From assembly GCF_011683955.1 (NCBI RefSeq), contig NZ_JAAQPI010000015.1, positions 1-64,000 on the forward strand: 64,000 nt of DNA. Direction: 5' to 3'. Below, in pieces: positions 16,081 to 25,799 of the stretch (the first letter of the stretch is position 1; every line of letters begins with the position of its first letter). The translations under genes were made by a program, and so were the position numbers. The notes below the pieces were generated by a model. The model worked only from the letters and a program-made list of their open reading frames with translations. It was not told where the DNA came from and ran no database searches. Origin of the DNA: Pseudomaricurvus alkylphenolicus (GTDB taxonomy: Bacteria > Pseudomonadota > Gammaproteobacteria > Pseudomonadales > Cellvibrionaceae).

Positions 16081-18360
16081 ATGAAACCCCTTGCAAGTCC
16101 CCTGCTGGCGGCCGCGCTGATGATACCGCCAGCGGCTTCCCAGGAGAACAACAACCCGGATATATACCAATGGCCTCTTGAGGACCTATTGAAGGTCATC
16201 GTGATTTCCGCCTCCGGGGTTGAGGAATCCAAAGCCGATGCGCCTGCCTCCATCATCACTATTTCCGCCAATGAAATCAGAAGACGGGGTTATCACTCAC
16301 TCAATGAGGTGTTTGCCGACTTGCCGGGATTTGACAGTTATGCATTAAATGGAAGCCGGTATCTGTTCGCCTATCAGCGAGGCTATCGAACGCCATTTAT
16401 GTCTCGAACCCTATTGATGGTAAACGGCAGAATTCAGAATCACCTGTGGGACCATATCGCCTACGCAGAACGGCAATGGCCACTGACAAACATTGAACGG
16501 ATAGAAGTCCTGTACGGGCCCAACAGTGTGATCTACGGGCCTAATGCGTTTCTGGGCAGTATTAACATTGTCACCCGGGATGGCTCCCAACTGGACGATG
16601 GTGTGCACGAGCAGGAAATGCGTGCATCCTATGGGAGTTGGGATACCCGCATTCTGGACATCAATGCACGGGGCCACTCGGGCCGCTGGTACTACTCGGT
16701 TGCCGGCAAGGTGTACAAGAGTGACGAACCCGGCTTGGATGACTTTGGCAGATCCTACGGTTGGATCAGTGATGACATCTACGGCAACCGTGATATATGG
16801 GGCGCTATCAATGATCTCTCCGAGCACGGAAATCAACTCAATCAGTACGCCAATCCGGCAGATAATCAGGGCCTGGTGTTCGAAGTCGGTTTCGACAATT
16901 TCAAATTCAGTCACATCAACTGGAAAATTGCTGAAGGTTATGGCCCTACCAATGCCGCCGATAAGGCCCAGGCCGCCAATCTCTGGAGAAAGTACGGTAC
17001 CGAATATGTGATCGAACACCGGGGCTCGGCACCCACCTCGGAGAATGGCACTCTAGAGATCGACACCATAGCCTCGTACCGCACCTCCCGCCTCAATGGC
17101 AGATGGGCCGAGGCAGTGCCCACTGGCGATGACAATCGATTCTCGTATATTAGTTATTCCGACTGGGATACCAGAAATACCGCCAAGCTCTTCAAGCAGG
17201 ATTATCGCTTTCGCCTGAACCAATACTGGCATTTCAATGGCGGCATCAAATATGAGCACAAAGACCTGACCAAAGCCTTTGACGTCTGTGGCTATTGGAT
17301 CAACTCCTTCTGTTCTTCGGCGGAGGAAGCGCCCGGCCCTTTGGGTTTTGGCGCCGGCGTTTTCGATTCCCGCTCTGGAGACCTGGAGGTACAAGAGGGA
17401 ACCTCCGGCCATATCCCAGGAGTCAACCGCAATACCACCATAGACAGGGGGGTATTTGTTCAAGCCATCTGGGATAAAGGCAACTGGCGACTCAGCGGTG
17501 GCGTTCGCTACGACAACAACAGTGATTTCGGTTCCACGGTTAACCCGAGAGCATCGGGTGTGTATCGGCTCGACGCCAAGAACCGGCTTAAATTCCTCTA
17601 CGGAGAAGCCTTTCAGGAGCCGCCCAACCTTCAACTTTACGGAGGCTGGAACGGGCGCCGGGCCAACCCCGATCTGGAGCCGGAAACCTTAAAGAACTAT
17701 GAGCTGGTGTATATCCGGGAAGAACGTCACTGGCTGCATGAGCTCTCTCTTTATTTCACCGAATTCCGCAACGTTGTCAAAGAGGAAGCGGAAAATGCCG
17801 GGGAGCGGGAAGTCATCGGGTTTGAATACCACGGCACCTTCTCAATGGAAAACGTACTCTTCGAGACCGCACCCATCGAGGGTTACATTTATTACACCTA
17901 TACCGACAATACCAGCAGCATTCGCTATCAATACGATCGGGTTGACCCCGGCACTGGCGAAATCAGCAGCGGCTGGTTTGAGGGCGATACCGATATCGGT
18001 GATATCGCTCCCCATAAACTCAATCTCGGATTGAATATTCCATTACCTGGGGATTTGAACCTGAATGTGAGAGCACAGTGGCACAGTGAAACTGAACTTT
18101 ACTCCAGAAACCGTCTGCGCTCGCAGGGGCAGGACCTGGACAGTTATACCATTGTCCATATGGCATTAAGGTACCAGTTGCCGCGAATGGCATTAACAGT
18201 GCGCGTGGATAACCTTCTTAACGAAGAGTACTTCCTCCCTGGAGAAAGAGCCGCCAATGCCGGTAATGATTATGAGGCTACGCGTTCTTCCGGATTCCAA
18301 TCATCGTTAATTCCGACTCCGCAACGCAGTTACTCGCTGTCAGTGGATTTCCAGTTTTAG
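16081..18360 (+). CDS. TonB-dependent receptor
   Basis: A 759-residue outer-membrane receptor. A short signal peptide (ending near AAS-Q) is followed by a plug domain with DLLKVIVISASG, SLNEVFADLPGF, RTLLMVNGRIQNHLWDH and IERIEVLYGPNSVIYGPNAFLGSINIVTR, and then by a barrel with the C-terminal VDNLLNEEYFLPG and terminal Phe (SVDFQF). This plug type resembles receptors of the vitamin/haem/catecholate-like class rather than the first receptor in the window. It is alone on its strand; the next gene is convergent fdsD. Ligand unknown. Confidence 0.9.
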   Translation: MKPLASPLLAAALMIPPAASQENNNPDIYQWPLEDLLKVIVISASGVEESKADAPASIITISANEIRRRGYHSLNEVFADLPGFDSYALNGSRYLFAYQRGYRTPFMSRTLLMVNGRIQNHLWDHIAYAERQWPLTNIERIEVLYGPNSVIYGPNAFLGSINIVTRDGSQLDDGVHEQEMRASYGSWDTRILDINARGHSGRWYYSVAGKVYKSDEPGLDDFGRSYGWISDDIYGNRDIWGAINDLSEHGNQLNQYANPADNQGLVFEVGFDNFKFSHINWKIAEGYGPTNAADKAQAANLWRKYGTEYVIEHRGSAPTSENGTLEIDTIASYRTSRLNGRWAEAVPTGDDNRFSYISYSDWDTRNTAKLFKQDYRFRLNQYWHFNGGIKYEHKDLTKAFDVCGYWINSFCSSAEEAPGPLGFGAGVFDSRSGDLEVQEGTSGHIPGVNRNTTIDRGVFVQAIWDKGNWRLSGGVRYDNNSDFGSTVNPRASGVYRLDAKNRLKFLYGEAFQEPPNLQLYGGWNGRRANPDLEPETLKNYELVYIREERHWLHELSLYFTEFRNVVKEEAENAGEREVIGFEYHGTFSMENVLFETAPIEGYIYYTYTDNTSSIRYQYDRVDPGTGEISSGWFEGDTDIGDIAPHKLNLGLNIPLPGDLNLNVRAQWHSETELYSRNRLRSQGQDLDSYTIVHMALRYQLPRMALTVRVDNLLNEEYFLPGERAANAGNDYEATRSSGFQSSLIPTPQRSYSLSVDFQF

Positions 18361-18374
18361 CAAGCGGCGCCAGC

Positions 18375-18398
18375 GGGTTGAGTGATTCCACTCAACCC
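18375..18398. terminator. Hairpin between convergent receptor and fdsD genes
   Basis: A perfect 10-bp stem GGGTTGAGTG/CACTCAACCC with an ATTC loop overlaps the fdsD stop codon. Neither strand has a T-tract after it, so it is either a rho-assisted terminator or an RNA 3'-end stabiliser shared by both transcripts. Confidence 0.5.
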
Positions 18399-18616
18399 CT
18401 CAATAGCTGCCTGGCTTTGATTGCCCGGTCATTTAGGAGTTCGGTATCGTCCAGCGCCAACAATTGCTGCTTCATCCCAGCCGCCCAGAACCGTCGGATA
18501 TGGTCCGCCACTTTTTCGGCGATATCATCTTCCGTCCCAACGGCCGGCATATTGGCGGCAATCTGGTTCGCCATCTTGATCAAGTGCTGCAAACCTTCGT
18601 CAATGTCTGTTGCCAT
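18392..18616 (-). CDS. fdsD: Formate dehydrogenase subunit delta
   Basis: A 74-residue protein matching the small FdsD subunit: LIKMANQIAANMP near the N-terminus and the conserved DHIRRFWAAGMKQQLLAL segment. In Cupriavidus- and Rhodobacter-type soluble NAD-dependent formate dehydrogenases FdsD is a small accessory subunit that supports assembly or stability. Here it is the last gene of the fdsGBA-fdhD-fdsD operon, 27 bp after fdhD. A stem-loop overlaps its stop codon. Confidence 0.9.
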   Translation of the reverse strand: MATDIDEGLQHLIKMANQIAANMPAVGTEDDIAEKVADHIRRFWAAGMKQQLLALDDTELLNDRAIKARQLLRG

Positions 18617-18643
18617 GGTGTTCTGCTCTCAACCTTAATCTTT

Positions 18644-19459
18644 TTAGTCTTTTAAACGTTGGGCATGGCTGTAAACCAAATGCCGCCCCGGCCGACCAAA
18701 ACCCACCAGAGTGATGCCGGTCTGTTCGGCGACGTCCACCGCCAAACGGGTGGCCGCTGAAACTGCCACCAACATCGAAATGCCGGCCCTGGCCGTCTTG
18801 TTCACCATCTCATAGCTGGCGCGACTGGACACCAGGGCAAAACCCGGTGACAGATCACCCTGCGCAAGACGCGCTCCAATCAACTTGTCCAGGGCATTGT
18901 GCCGACCCACGTCTTCTCGCAACAACTGAATGTTACCATCCAGATTACACCAGGCCGCGCCATGCACCGCACCGGTCAACTCCTGCAGCGGCTGGCGAGA
19001 CCCCAATTGATCCAACGCCCGTTGCACCGCCTCGTGGCTGACCTCAGCCTGAGCAGGCACCGTTAAATCCGCAGCCACACCCGACATTGCCATCTCCAGC
19101 GACTCGGCACCGCAAAGCCCGCAACCGGTGCGCCCGGTTAACTGCCGACGCCTTTGTTTCAGGCCCATCATGCATTCGCTGGCCAGCTCGATTTGCACTT
19201 CCATACCGAGCGGTTGGCGCACGATCTGGACATCATACATCTGATCAGGTCGATCAATGATGCCTTCGGTCAGACTGAAACCCAGAGCAAAGTCCTCCAG
19301 ATCCGCGGGCGTTACCATCATCACGGCATGGGAGATACCGTTGTAAACCAGCGCCACCGCCACCTCTTCCGCGAGACAATCCGGCGAGGCAAACTCCTGA
19401 CCGCCTCGCCAATGTCTAACCTCTCGTTCGGCTTTTACCGGCGCGTCGGAATCACTCAT
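18644..19459 (-). CDS. fdhD: Formate dehydrogenase accessory sulfurtransferase
   Basis: A 271-residue cytosolic protein of the FdhD family, which carries sulfur from the cysteine desulfurase to the molybdenum cofactor and is needed for active formate dehydrogenase. The loop motif TGCGLCG (CxxC), the LEDFALGFSLTEGI stretch and REDVGRHNALDKLIG are all family hallmarks. The start is the ATG at 19459, which overlaps the fdsA stop by one base (TAATG), so translation is coupled; the frame extends upstream into fdsA but without meaning. Confidence 0.93.
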   Translation of the reverse strand: MSDSDAPVKAEREVRHWRGGQEFASPDCLAEEVAVALVYNGISHAVMMVTPADLEDFALGFSLTEGIIDRPDQMYDVQIVRQPLGMEVQIELASECMMGLKQRRRQLTGRTGCGLCGAESLEMAMSGVAADLTVPAQAEVSHEAVQRALDQLGSRQPLQELTGAVHGAAWCNLDGNIQLLREDVGRHNALDKLIGARLAQGDLSPGFALVSSRASYEMVNKTARAGISMLVAVSAATRLAVDVAEQTGITLVGFGRPGRHLVYSHAQRLKD

Positions 19460-22353
19460 TACGAGTTCGCCTGCTCCACAAACGCCAACTGTTGCTCGGT
19501 AAACTGCTTGTGTTGCTGCTGCCACTGGGAATCCCCCTGCTCGGTATCGCGATTAACCTGCACCGCCGTCACCTTGTACTCCGGGCAGTTGGTGGCCCAG
19601 TCGGAATTGTCGGTGGTGATCACGTTGGCGCCGCTGGTGGGATGATGAAAGGTGGTGTAAACCACACCCGCCTGCATGCGTTCGCTGATTTTTGCCTTCA
19701 GTCGTGTGTCCCCTGCACGGCTGGCGATGGTGACCCAGTCGCCATCGCTGATACCGCGATCCTCTGCATCATGGGCGTGGATCTCCAGTACATCCTCCGC
19801 ATGCCATTCCACATTGGCGGTTCGACGAGTCTGGGCACCGACATTGTACTGGCTGAGGATTCGACCCGTTGTTAACAACAGCGGGAAGCGACGCGTGACT
19901 TTTTCATCGGTGGCCACATACTCCGTCGGTGCGAAGAAGCCCTTACCGCGCACAAACTCTTCTGTGTGCATAATCGGAGTACCCAGTGGCGCCTCATCGT
20001 TGCAGGGCCACTGCAGCGAACCTTCGTGGTCCAGCCGCTCGAAACTGACACCGGCAAAGGTGGGCGTCAGGCGCGCGATCTCGTCCATGATCTCTGACGG
20101 ATGGCTGTAGTCCATCTCATAACCCAAGGCCTTGGAGAGAGCAACGGTCACTTCCCAGTCGGCCTTGCCACCCAGTGGCGCCATTACTTTACGCACCGGC
20201 GAAATACGTCGTTCGGCATTGGTAAAGGTGCCGTCTTTCTCCAGGAAGGACGAACCGGGCAGAAACACATGAGCGAACTTGGCGGTTTCGTTCAGGAAGA
20301 TGTCCTGAACAATCAGGCATTCCAGATTGCGAAGCGCGGCTTCCACGTGTTTGGTGTTGGGGTCGGATTGGGCGATATCCTCACCCTGGCAGTACAGGCC
20401 TTTGTAGGTGCCGGCAACCGATTCATCCAGCATATTGGTAATGCGGTACCCCGGTTCACTGTCGATGGTCACGCCCCAGGCTTGTTCAAACTGACTGCGC
20501 ACGCTCACATCGGAAACATGACGATAACCCGGCAGTTCGTGCGGGAAGGAGCCCATATCACAGGACCCCTGTACATTGTTCTGCCCGCGCAGAGGATTAA
20601 CCCCCACACCCTCACGACCGATATTGCCGGTTAACATCGCCAGGTTAGCAATACCCATCACCATGGTGGAACCCTGGCTATGTTCGGTCACACCCAGTCC
20701 GTAGTAGATGGCGCCGTTGCCGCCCGTGGCAAACAGGCGGGCTGCCTGACGCAGTTCGGCGGCCTCAATGCCGGTGATGTCGGCGGTGCTTTCCGGCGAG
20801 TGGCGCTCGTCGCTGATAAATTCACGCCATTGATCATAGGCCGGTTGCTCGCAGCGCTCGGCGATAAACCCTTTGTCTTCGAGCCCCTCACTCACAATGA
20901 CATGTGCCATAGCATTAACAAAAGCAACGTTGGTGCCGGGACGCAATGGCAAGTGATGAGACGCCTCGATATGCGGGCTCTTCACCAGATCAATGCGGCG
21001 CGGGTCCACCACAATCAGTTGCGCGCCTTCACGCAAACGCTTGCGCAGACGGGAACCAAAGACGGGATGACCATCAGTGGGGTTGGCACCAATCACCATC
21101 ACCACGTCGGACTTCTCCACCGAGTCAAAGGTCTGGGTACCAGCGGATTCGCCCAATGTGGTCTTTAACCCATAACCGGTGGGTGAATGGCAAACCCGTG
21201 CGCAGGTGTCCACGTTGTTATTGCCAAACGCGGCCCGCACCAGTTTTTGCACCAGATAGGTTTCTTCGTTGGTACAACGTGAAGAGGTAATACCACCGAC
21301 ACTGTTACGGCCGTGTTGATCCTGAATGGCTCGAATCTTTTGTGCGGCAAAGTTTAGCGCATCGTCCCAACTGACTTCACGCCAGGGTTGATCAATGCTG
21401 TCGCGGATCATCGGGGTGGTAATGCGATCTTTATGTGTGGCATATCCAAAAGCGAAACGGCCCTTTACACAGGAATGACCGCGGTTGGCGGGGCCACTTT
21501 TGTAGGGCGTCATATTGACCACGGTTTCGCCTTTCAGCTCTGCCTTAAACGCACACCCCACTCCGCAGTAGGCACAGGTGGTCACCACACTGCGGTCCGG
21601 TTGTCCCTGTTCAACAATACTGTTTTCCATCAACGTGGCTGTGGGGCAGGATTGCACGCAGGCACCGCAGGACACACAGTCGGAATCCATAAATGCCTGA
21701 TCCTGACCGGCTGCCACCTTGGACTCAAAACCCCGCCCATCAATGGTCAGTGCAAAGGTCCCCTGAACTTCTTCACAGGCACGCACACAACGGGAGCAGA
21801 CAATGCACTTGCTGGGATCAAAGGTAAAGTAAGGGTTTGAGGTATCCTTCTCGGCGTCGAGGTGATTGTCGCCTTCGAAGCCGTAGCGCACCTCGCGCAA
21901 ACCGACGCTGCCCGCCATATCCTGCAATTCGCAGTTGCCATTGCTGGGGCAGGTCAGACAATCCAACGGGTGATCGGAAATGTACAGCTCCATCACATTA
22001 CGACGCAGGTCACCCAGCTTATTGCTCTGGGTTCTCACCTCCATGCCCTCTTCCACCGGTGTGGTGCAAGAGGCGGGATAACCGCGACGGCCTTCGATTT
22101 CCACCAGACAGATACGACAGGAGCCAAAGGCCTCCAGATTGTCGCTGGCGCAAAGTTTGGGGATATTGATATCGGCCAGCGCCGCCGCGCGCATAACCGA
22201 AGTGCCCTCGGGAACCGTTACGGATTGGCCGTCGATGCTTAGGGTCACCGGCTTGGCATCAATGTATTCGGTGCTGTATTCGGCGACCGGGGAAGGGGTA
22301 CCGTAATCACGATTGGGATCAATATCCTTGCTGGGATCAAAATACTGCAACAT
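19459..22353 (-). CDS. fdsA: NAD-dependent formate dehydrogenase, molybdenum subunit alpha
   Basis: A 964-residue catalytic subunit. An N-terminal NuoG-like [2Fe-2S] domain (CxxxxxxxxxxCRIC) is followed by a CxxxCxxC/His cluster segment (HPLDCLTCPSNGNC), two 4Fe-4S ferredoxin motifs (CIVCSRCVRAC and CVSCGACVQSC) and the bis-MGD molybdopterin fold starting at CAYCGVGC. The catalytic cysteine is in RVCHSPTG (C388 from the chosen start), so this is a Cys, not a selenocysteine, enzyme. It oxidises formate to CO2 and passes electrons through FdsG/FdsB to NAD+. The start is the ATG at 22353, one base after the fdsB stop. mobA at 51500 would supply the guanylylated cofactor. Confidence 0.96.
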   Translation of the reverse strand: MLQYFDPSKDIDPNRDYGTPSPVAEYSTEYIDAKPVTLSIDGQSVTVPEGTSVMRAAALADINIPKLCASDNLEAFGSCRICLVEIEGRRGYPASCTTPVEEGMEVRTQSNKLGDLRRNVMELYISDHPLDCLTCPSNGNCELQDMAGSVGLREVRYGFEGDNHLDAEKDTSNPYFTFDPSKCIVCSRCVRACEEVQGTFALTIDGRGFESKVAAGQDQAFMDSDCVSCGACVQSCPTATLMENSIVEQGQPDRSVVTTCAYCGVGCAFKAELKGETVVNMTPYKSGPANRGHSCVKGRFAFGYATHKDRITTPMIRDSIDQPWREVSWDDALNFAAQKIRAIQDQHGRNSVGGITSSRCTNEETYLVQKLVRAAFGNNNVDTCARVCHSPTGYGLKTTLGESAGTQTFDSVEKSDVVMVIGANPTDGHPVFGSRLRKRLREGAQLIVVDPRRIDLVKSPHIEASHHLPLRPGTNVAFVNAMAHVIVSEGLEDKGFIAERCEQPAYDQWREFISDERHSPESTADITGIEAAELRQAARLFATGGNGAIYYGLGVTEHSQGSTMVMGIANLAMLTGNIGREGVGVNPLRGQNNVQGSCDMGSFPHELPGYRHVSDVSVRSQFEQAWGVTIDSEPGYRITNMLDESVAGTYKGLYCQGEDIAQSDPNTKHVEAALRNLECLIVQDIFLNETAKFAHVFLPGSSFLEKDGTFTNAERRISPVRKVMAPLGGKADWEVTVALSKALGYEMDYSHPSEIMDEIARLTPTFAGVSFERLDHEGSLQWPCNDEAPLGTPIMHTEEFVRGKGFFAPTEYVATDEKVTRRFPLLLTTGRILSQYNVGAQTRRTANVEWHAEDVLEIHAHDAEDRGISDGDWVTIASRAGDTRLKAKISERMQAGVVYTTFHHPTSGANVITTDNSDWATNCPEYKVTAVQVNRDTEQGDSQWQQQHKQFTEQQLAFVEQANS

Positions 22354-22354
22354 G

Positions 22355-23905
22355 TCAGCTGGCCTCCCCTGGGTTCGATTCAAAGTCTTCACTGAAATGG
22401 TTAAGCGCACTCAGTACCGGGAAGGGGGTCATCCCCCCCATGGCACAGAGTGAGCCATGCACCATGGTGTCGCAGAGATCTCGCAACAGTGCCTTGTTGT
22501 CTTCGGCGTTTTCGCCCTGGCGAATACGATCAATCACCTCCACGCCGCGAGTCGATCCGATGCGACAAGGCGTGCACTTACCACAGGATTCTTCCACACA
22601 GAACTCCATGGAGAAACGCGCCTGTTCGCTCATGTCCACCGAGTCATCAAACGCAACCACACCACCGTGGCCCAACACCGCATCAAGTTCGATAAACGCT
22701 TCGTAATCCAACGGCGTGTCCCATTGGGATTCCGGCAGGTAGGCGCCGAGCGGGCCACCCACCTGTACCGCTCGCATGGGTTTGCCGGTGCGGGTGCCGT
22801 CGCCAAAATTGAACAGCAGTTGTCGCAACGTGGTGCCAAAGGCCAGCTCCACCAGACCCGCCTGTTTGATATTGCCGGCGAGCTGGAACGGCAAGGTACC
22901 GCGGGATCGGCCCATGCCGTAGTCGCGGTAGAATTCCGGCCCTTTGGAGATGATGGTGGGAACCGTGGCCAGGGAAATCACATTGTTGACCACCGTGGGC
23001 TGACCAAACAAACCGACGATAGCGGGCAAAGGGGGCTTGGCCCGAACCATGCCGCGCTTGCCTTCTAAACTTTCCAGCAGGGAGGTTTCCTCGCCACAGA
23101 TATAGGCTTTGGCGCCGAGTCGTACTTCCAAATAAAACGCCTTGCCGGAATCCTGGATATTGTCGCCCAGGTAATTGGCCTTCTCGGCGGCGGCAATGGC
23201 TGCATTGAGTATTTTGTGGGCCTGGGGGTATTCCTCACGCAGATAGATATAACCCTGTGTGGCGCCCACGGCCAGTCCCGCGATGGCCATCCCCTCCACC
23301 AGACTCAGCGGATCACCCTCCATTAACATGCGATCGGCGTAGGTACCCGAATCGCCTTCATCAGCATTACAGACAATATACTTTTGCGCCTTGTCGCCGG
23401 GGTCGGCATCCAGGACCGTCTGCCATTTGATACCGGTGGGAAAAGCCGCACCGCCTCGTCCGCGCAAACCGGATTCCTTGACCTCATCCACCAGCTGTTG
23501 TGCCGTTTTGCCCAGAGCCGATTGCAGGCCGACGAAACCGCCGTTGGCCTTGTAGTCCTCTACTGATACCGGATCGATGACACCAACCCTGGCAAAGGTT
23601 AAACGCTGCTGCTGTTTCAGATAGGGAATCTCTTCCGTCAGACCCAACTGCAAGGGATGTTCACCACCTTGCAGCAATCCGGCTTCGAGCAAGCCATCGA
23701 GATCTTCCACCTTAACCGGTCCGTACGCAATACGCCCCTGGGTAGTTTCCACTTCGACCATGGGTTCCAGCCAGAACAATCCGCGTGAACCATTGCGCAC
23801 CAGTTCGATATCGTCGCCACAGCGGGTTTGCAATGCCAGCGCCAGTTCTTCGGCACCTCGAGCGCAAGCGCTGGTGTCCAAGGGGACAAACACTCGTACC
23901 GTCAT
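22355..23905 (-). CDS. fdsB: NAD-dependent formate dehydrogenase, diaphorase subunit beta
   Basis: A 516-residue NuoF-like subunit. An N-terminal thioredoxin-like [2Fe-2S]-type region (about 1-110) precedes the FMN/NADH domain with GLRGRGGAAFPTGIKW and NADEGDSGTYADRMLMEGDP, and a C-terminal 4Fe-4S motif ESCGKCTPCRIG. It transfers electrons from the iron-sulfur chain to NAD+ via FMN. The length fits FdsB (about 520). It starts 1 bp after fdsG ends and its stop is next to the fdsA start, so fdsG-fdsB-fdsA are tightly coupled. Confidence 0.95.
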   Translation of the reverse strand: MTVRVFVPLDTSACARGAEELALALQTRCGDDIELVRNGSRGLFWLEPMVEVETTQGRIAYGPVKVEDLDGLLEAGLLQGGEHPLQLGLTEEIPYLKQQQRLTFARVGVIDPVSVEDYKANGGFVGLQSALGKTAQQLVDEVKESGLRGRGGAAFPTGIKWQTVLDADPGDKAQKYIVCNADEGDSGTYADRMLMEGDPLSLVEGMAIAGLAVGATQGYIYLREEYPQAHKILNAAIAAAEKANYLGDNIQDSGKAFYLEVRLGAKAYICGEETSLLESLEGKRGMVRAKPPLPAIVGLFGQPTVVNNVISLATVPTIISKGPEFYRDYGMGRSRGTLPFQLAGNIKQAGLVELAFGTTLRQLLFNFGDGTRTGKPMRAVQVGGPLGAYLPESQWDTPLDYEAFIELDAVLGHGGVVAFDDSVDMSEQARFSMEFCVEESCGKCTPCRIGSTRGVEVIDRIRQGENAEDNKALLRDLCDTMVHGSLCAMGGMTPFPVLSALNHFSEDFESNPGEAS

Positions 23906-23906
23906 C

Positions 23907-24395
23907 TCAGCGCACCTCCACAGCTTGGGTGGTCAGCTCATCCATCAGCTGATCCAGTTTATCGGAATCCATATCGCCATAGACCTTGTCCCCGATTCGA
24001 ACCGATGGCGAACAGGCACAATTGCCCAGGCAGTAGACAGGCTCAAGAGAGATTTCACCATCTGGGCTGGTCTGGTGATACCCAACACCCAGGCGCTGTC
24101 GGGCATGGTTTTCAAGGCGTCGGCTACCCATGGCCTGACAGGATTCCGCGCGGCAGATTTCCAGCGTATGGCGGCCCGGTGGAGTATCGCGAAAATGGTG
24201 GTAGAAGCTCACCACACCATGGACCTCAGCGCGGGACAGGTTCAATGCCTCCGCAATCAACGGCAAGCTGTCCGGCGGCACATAGCCCAGATCGTTCTGA
24301 ATGGCGTGCAGAACAGGCAACAAGGCACCGGGCTGGTGCCGCTCGCCCTCGATTAAGGTCTGCACCCGCTGGGGGTTCCAGTGCGACTGGCTCAT
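23907..24395 (-). CDS. fdsG: NAD-dependent formate dehydrogenase, gamma subunit
   Basis: A 162-residue NuoE-like [2Fe-2S] protein. The cluster ligands are in the CRAESC and CLGNCAC stretches (about residues 83-130). The N-terminal helical bundle has [16 protein letters not shown], followed by the [12 protein letters not shown] signature. It is the first gene of the fds operon. The start at 24395 agrees with the family length; a longer frame to 24458 adds residues with no similarity I recognise. Its promoter lies in the ~165-bp region shared with the divergent regulator. Confidence 0.94.
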   Translation of the reverse strand: MSQSHWNPQRVQTLIEGERHQPGALLPVLHAIQNDLGYVPPDSLPLIAEALNLSRAEVHGVVSFYHHFRDTPPGRHTLEICRAESCQAMGSRRLENHARQRLGVGYHQTSPDGEISLEPVYCLGNCACSPSVRIGDKVYGDMDSDKLDQLMDELTTQAVEVR

Positions 24396-24520
24396 GAAGG
24401 TTCTCTCTTTGCTTGGTAATCCCGCCTTTTGATCATCCAAATAGGCACTGGATTGCATATTTAAAAATTATAGGGCTTAATCACTGCTGTCCAAGTTATC
24501 AGAACCCCCCTGCGAGCAAA

Positions 24521-24540
24521 ATATGAATTTTAGTGCATAT
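24521..24540. promoter_or_regulatory. Candidate operator between fdsG and its divergent regulator
   Basis: Arms ATATG and CATAT separated by 10 bp lie in the AT-rich divergent region, 20 bp before the regulator start. The neighbouring regulator has a ModE-like DNA-binding domain, and ModE sites are TATA-rich palindromes, so this is a reasonable but weak candidate. Confidence 0.35.
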
Positions 24541-24559
24541 AAAGTTCTGGAGAGCTGGC

Positions 24560-25630
24560 GTGGCTGATCGACGCATCCATATTTCGCCCAGTTGGTCGTT
24601 TCGCGACGACAGCGGCCAGCAGCTGGATCGGCAGCTATTTGTGCTCCTGGGAGCCATACATGAGCAGGGCAAGCTCACCGCCGCCGCCAAACAGGCGGGT
24701 ATTTCCTATCGCCATGGCTGGAATCTGCTGAACAAATGGGCGGCCTTTTTTGGTACCGAGCTGGTCACTCTGGAAAAAGGCCGTGGCGCCCGCCTGACGC
24801 CCCTGGGCGAGAAGCTGTTGTGGGCAGAGCAGCGGGTGGTGGCGCGGCTGCAGCCGCAGATGGAAAATCTGGCCTCCGAGCTGAACGTTGAGATCCACCG
24901 GGCACTGGAAGACATTACGCCGCTGCTGCGCATGCACGCCAGCCATGGTTACGCGGTTGCGCTGCTGCCGCAGTTTACCGACAACTTTCAACTGGATCTG
25001 CAATACAAGAGTCCATTGGACGCCCTGGCTTCTTTGAACCGAGGTAGCTGCGACATTGCCGGCTTTCATCTACCGGTGGATGTGCCCATACGCTCGCAAC
25101 GGCAAGTCTATGACCGTTTGCTGAAACCCCGGGCTCACCGGATTATTCGCTTTATCACCCGTCGCATGGGTTTGATGGTGGCACGGGGTAACCCCCGACG
25201 TGTTGGTGGCATTGCCGATCTGCGAAGAGACGACATACGCTTCGTCAATCGCCAAAAGGATTCCGGCACGAGATCGCTGCTTGACCAGCTACTGCACAAT
25301 GCCCGCATTGCCCACAAAGAAGTGCAAGGTTTTGATGACGAAGAATTTACCCATTCCGCAGTGGCGGCCTATGTGGGCGCCGGCATGGCCGATGTGGGTT
25401 TCGGAGTGGAGGCGGCCGCGCGTCAGTTTGATCTGGACTTTGTGGCGGTGACCGAGGAACACTATCTGCTGCTATGCCATCAACGCAGCCTTAATCAGGC
25501 AGCCATGCAAGCCTTTATTGGCACCATTCAGAGCCCGGATTTTCTCCAGGCCGTTGATAACCTGCCCGGGTACAGTGCCGATCTTTGTGGAGAAATTCAG
25601 GCCGTGGAGGATGTGTTTCCGGGTATTTAG
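24560..25630 (+). CDS. ModE-like HTH regulator with periplasmic-binding-protein-like domain
   Basis: A protein of about 356 residues. Residues ~20-100 form a ModE/LysR-like winged helix with LTAAAKQAGISYRHGWNLLNKW and the wing segment GRGARLTPLGEKLL. Residues ~125-340 resemble the solute-binding domain found fused to such HTHs (PBP-like type), with GSCDIAGFHLP, INRQKDSGTRSLLDQLL-like and AAYVGAGMADVGFGVEAAA. I favour the GTG at 24560, five bases after GGAGAG; an earlier GTG at 24533 falls in the presumed operator. It is divergent from fdsG, so it probably senses molybdate/tungstate, molybdopterin status or formate and controls the fds operon. Confidence 0.82.
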   Translation: MADRRIHISPSWSFRDDSGQQLDRQLFVLLGAIHEQGKLTAAAKQAGISYRHGWNLLNKWAAFFGTELVTLEKGRGARLTPLGEKLLWAEQRVVARLQPQMENLASELNVEIHRALEDITPLLRMHASHGYAVALLPQFTDNFQLDLQYKSPLDALASLNRGSCDIAGFHLPVDVPIRSQRQVYDRLLKPRAHRIIRFITRRMGLMVARGNPRRVGGIADLRRDDIRFVNRQKDSGTRSLLDQLLHNARIAHKEVQGFDDEEFTHSAVAAYVGAGMADVGFGVEAAARQFDLDFVAVTEEHYLLLCHQRSLNQAAMQAFIGTIQSPDFLQAVDNLPGYSADLCGEIQAVEDVFPGI

Positions 25631-25799
25631 ATATTTTAGTTAGAACGACCGTACCTATTTGTGAGTAGATGGGACGTTTTGGTTATATCAACTCTCATTT
25701 TAATGATGGAATTTCCCATCGCCGGCTGAATCTCTGGTCTAATCTCAAATTATACCTACGGAATCTCACAAGTGAGTAACACAGAGGGAAGCCAGCCGC

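Noticed and set aside
24533-24559. Upstream GTG start for the ModE-like regulator
   Set aside because: It lies in the putative operator and has no ribosome site, whereas the GTG at 24560 has GGAGAG at the right distance.
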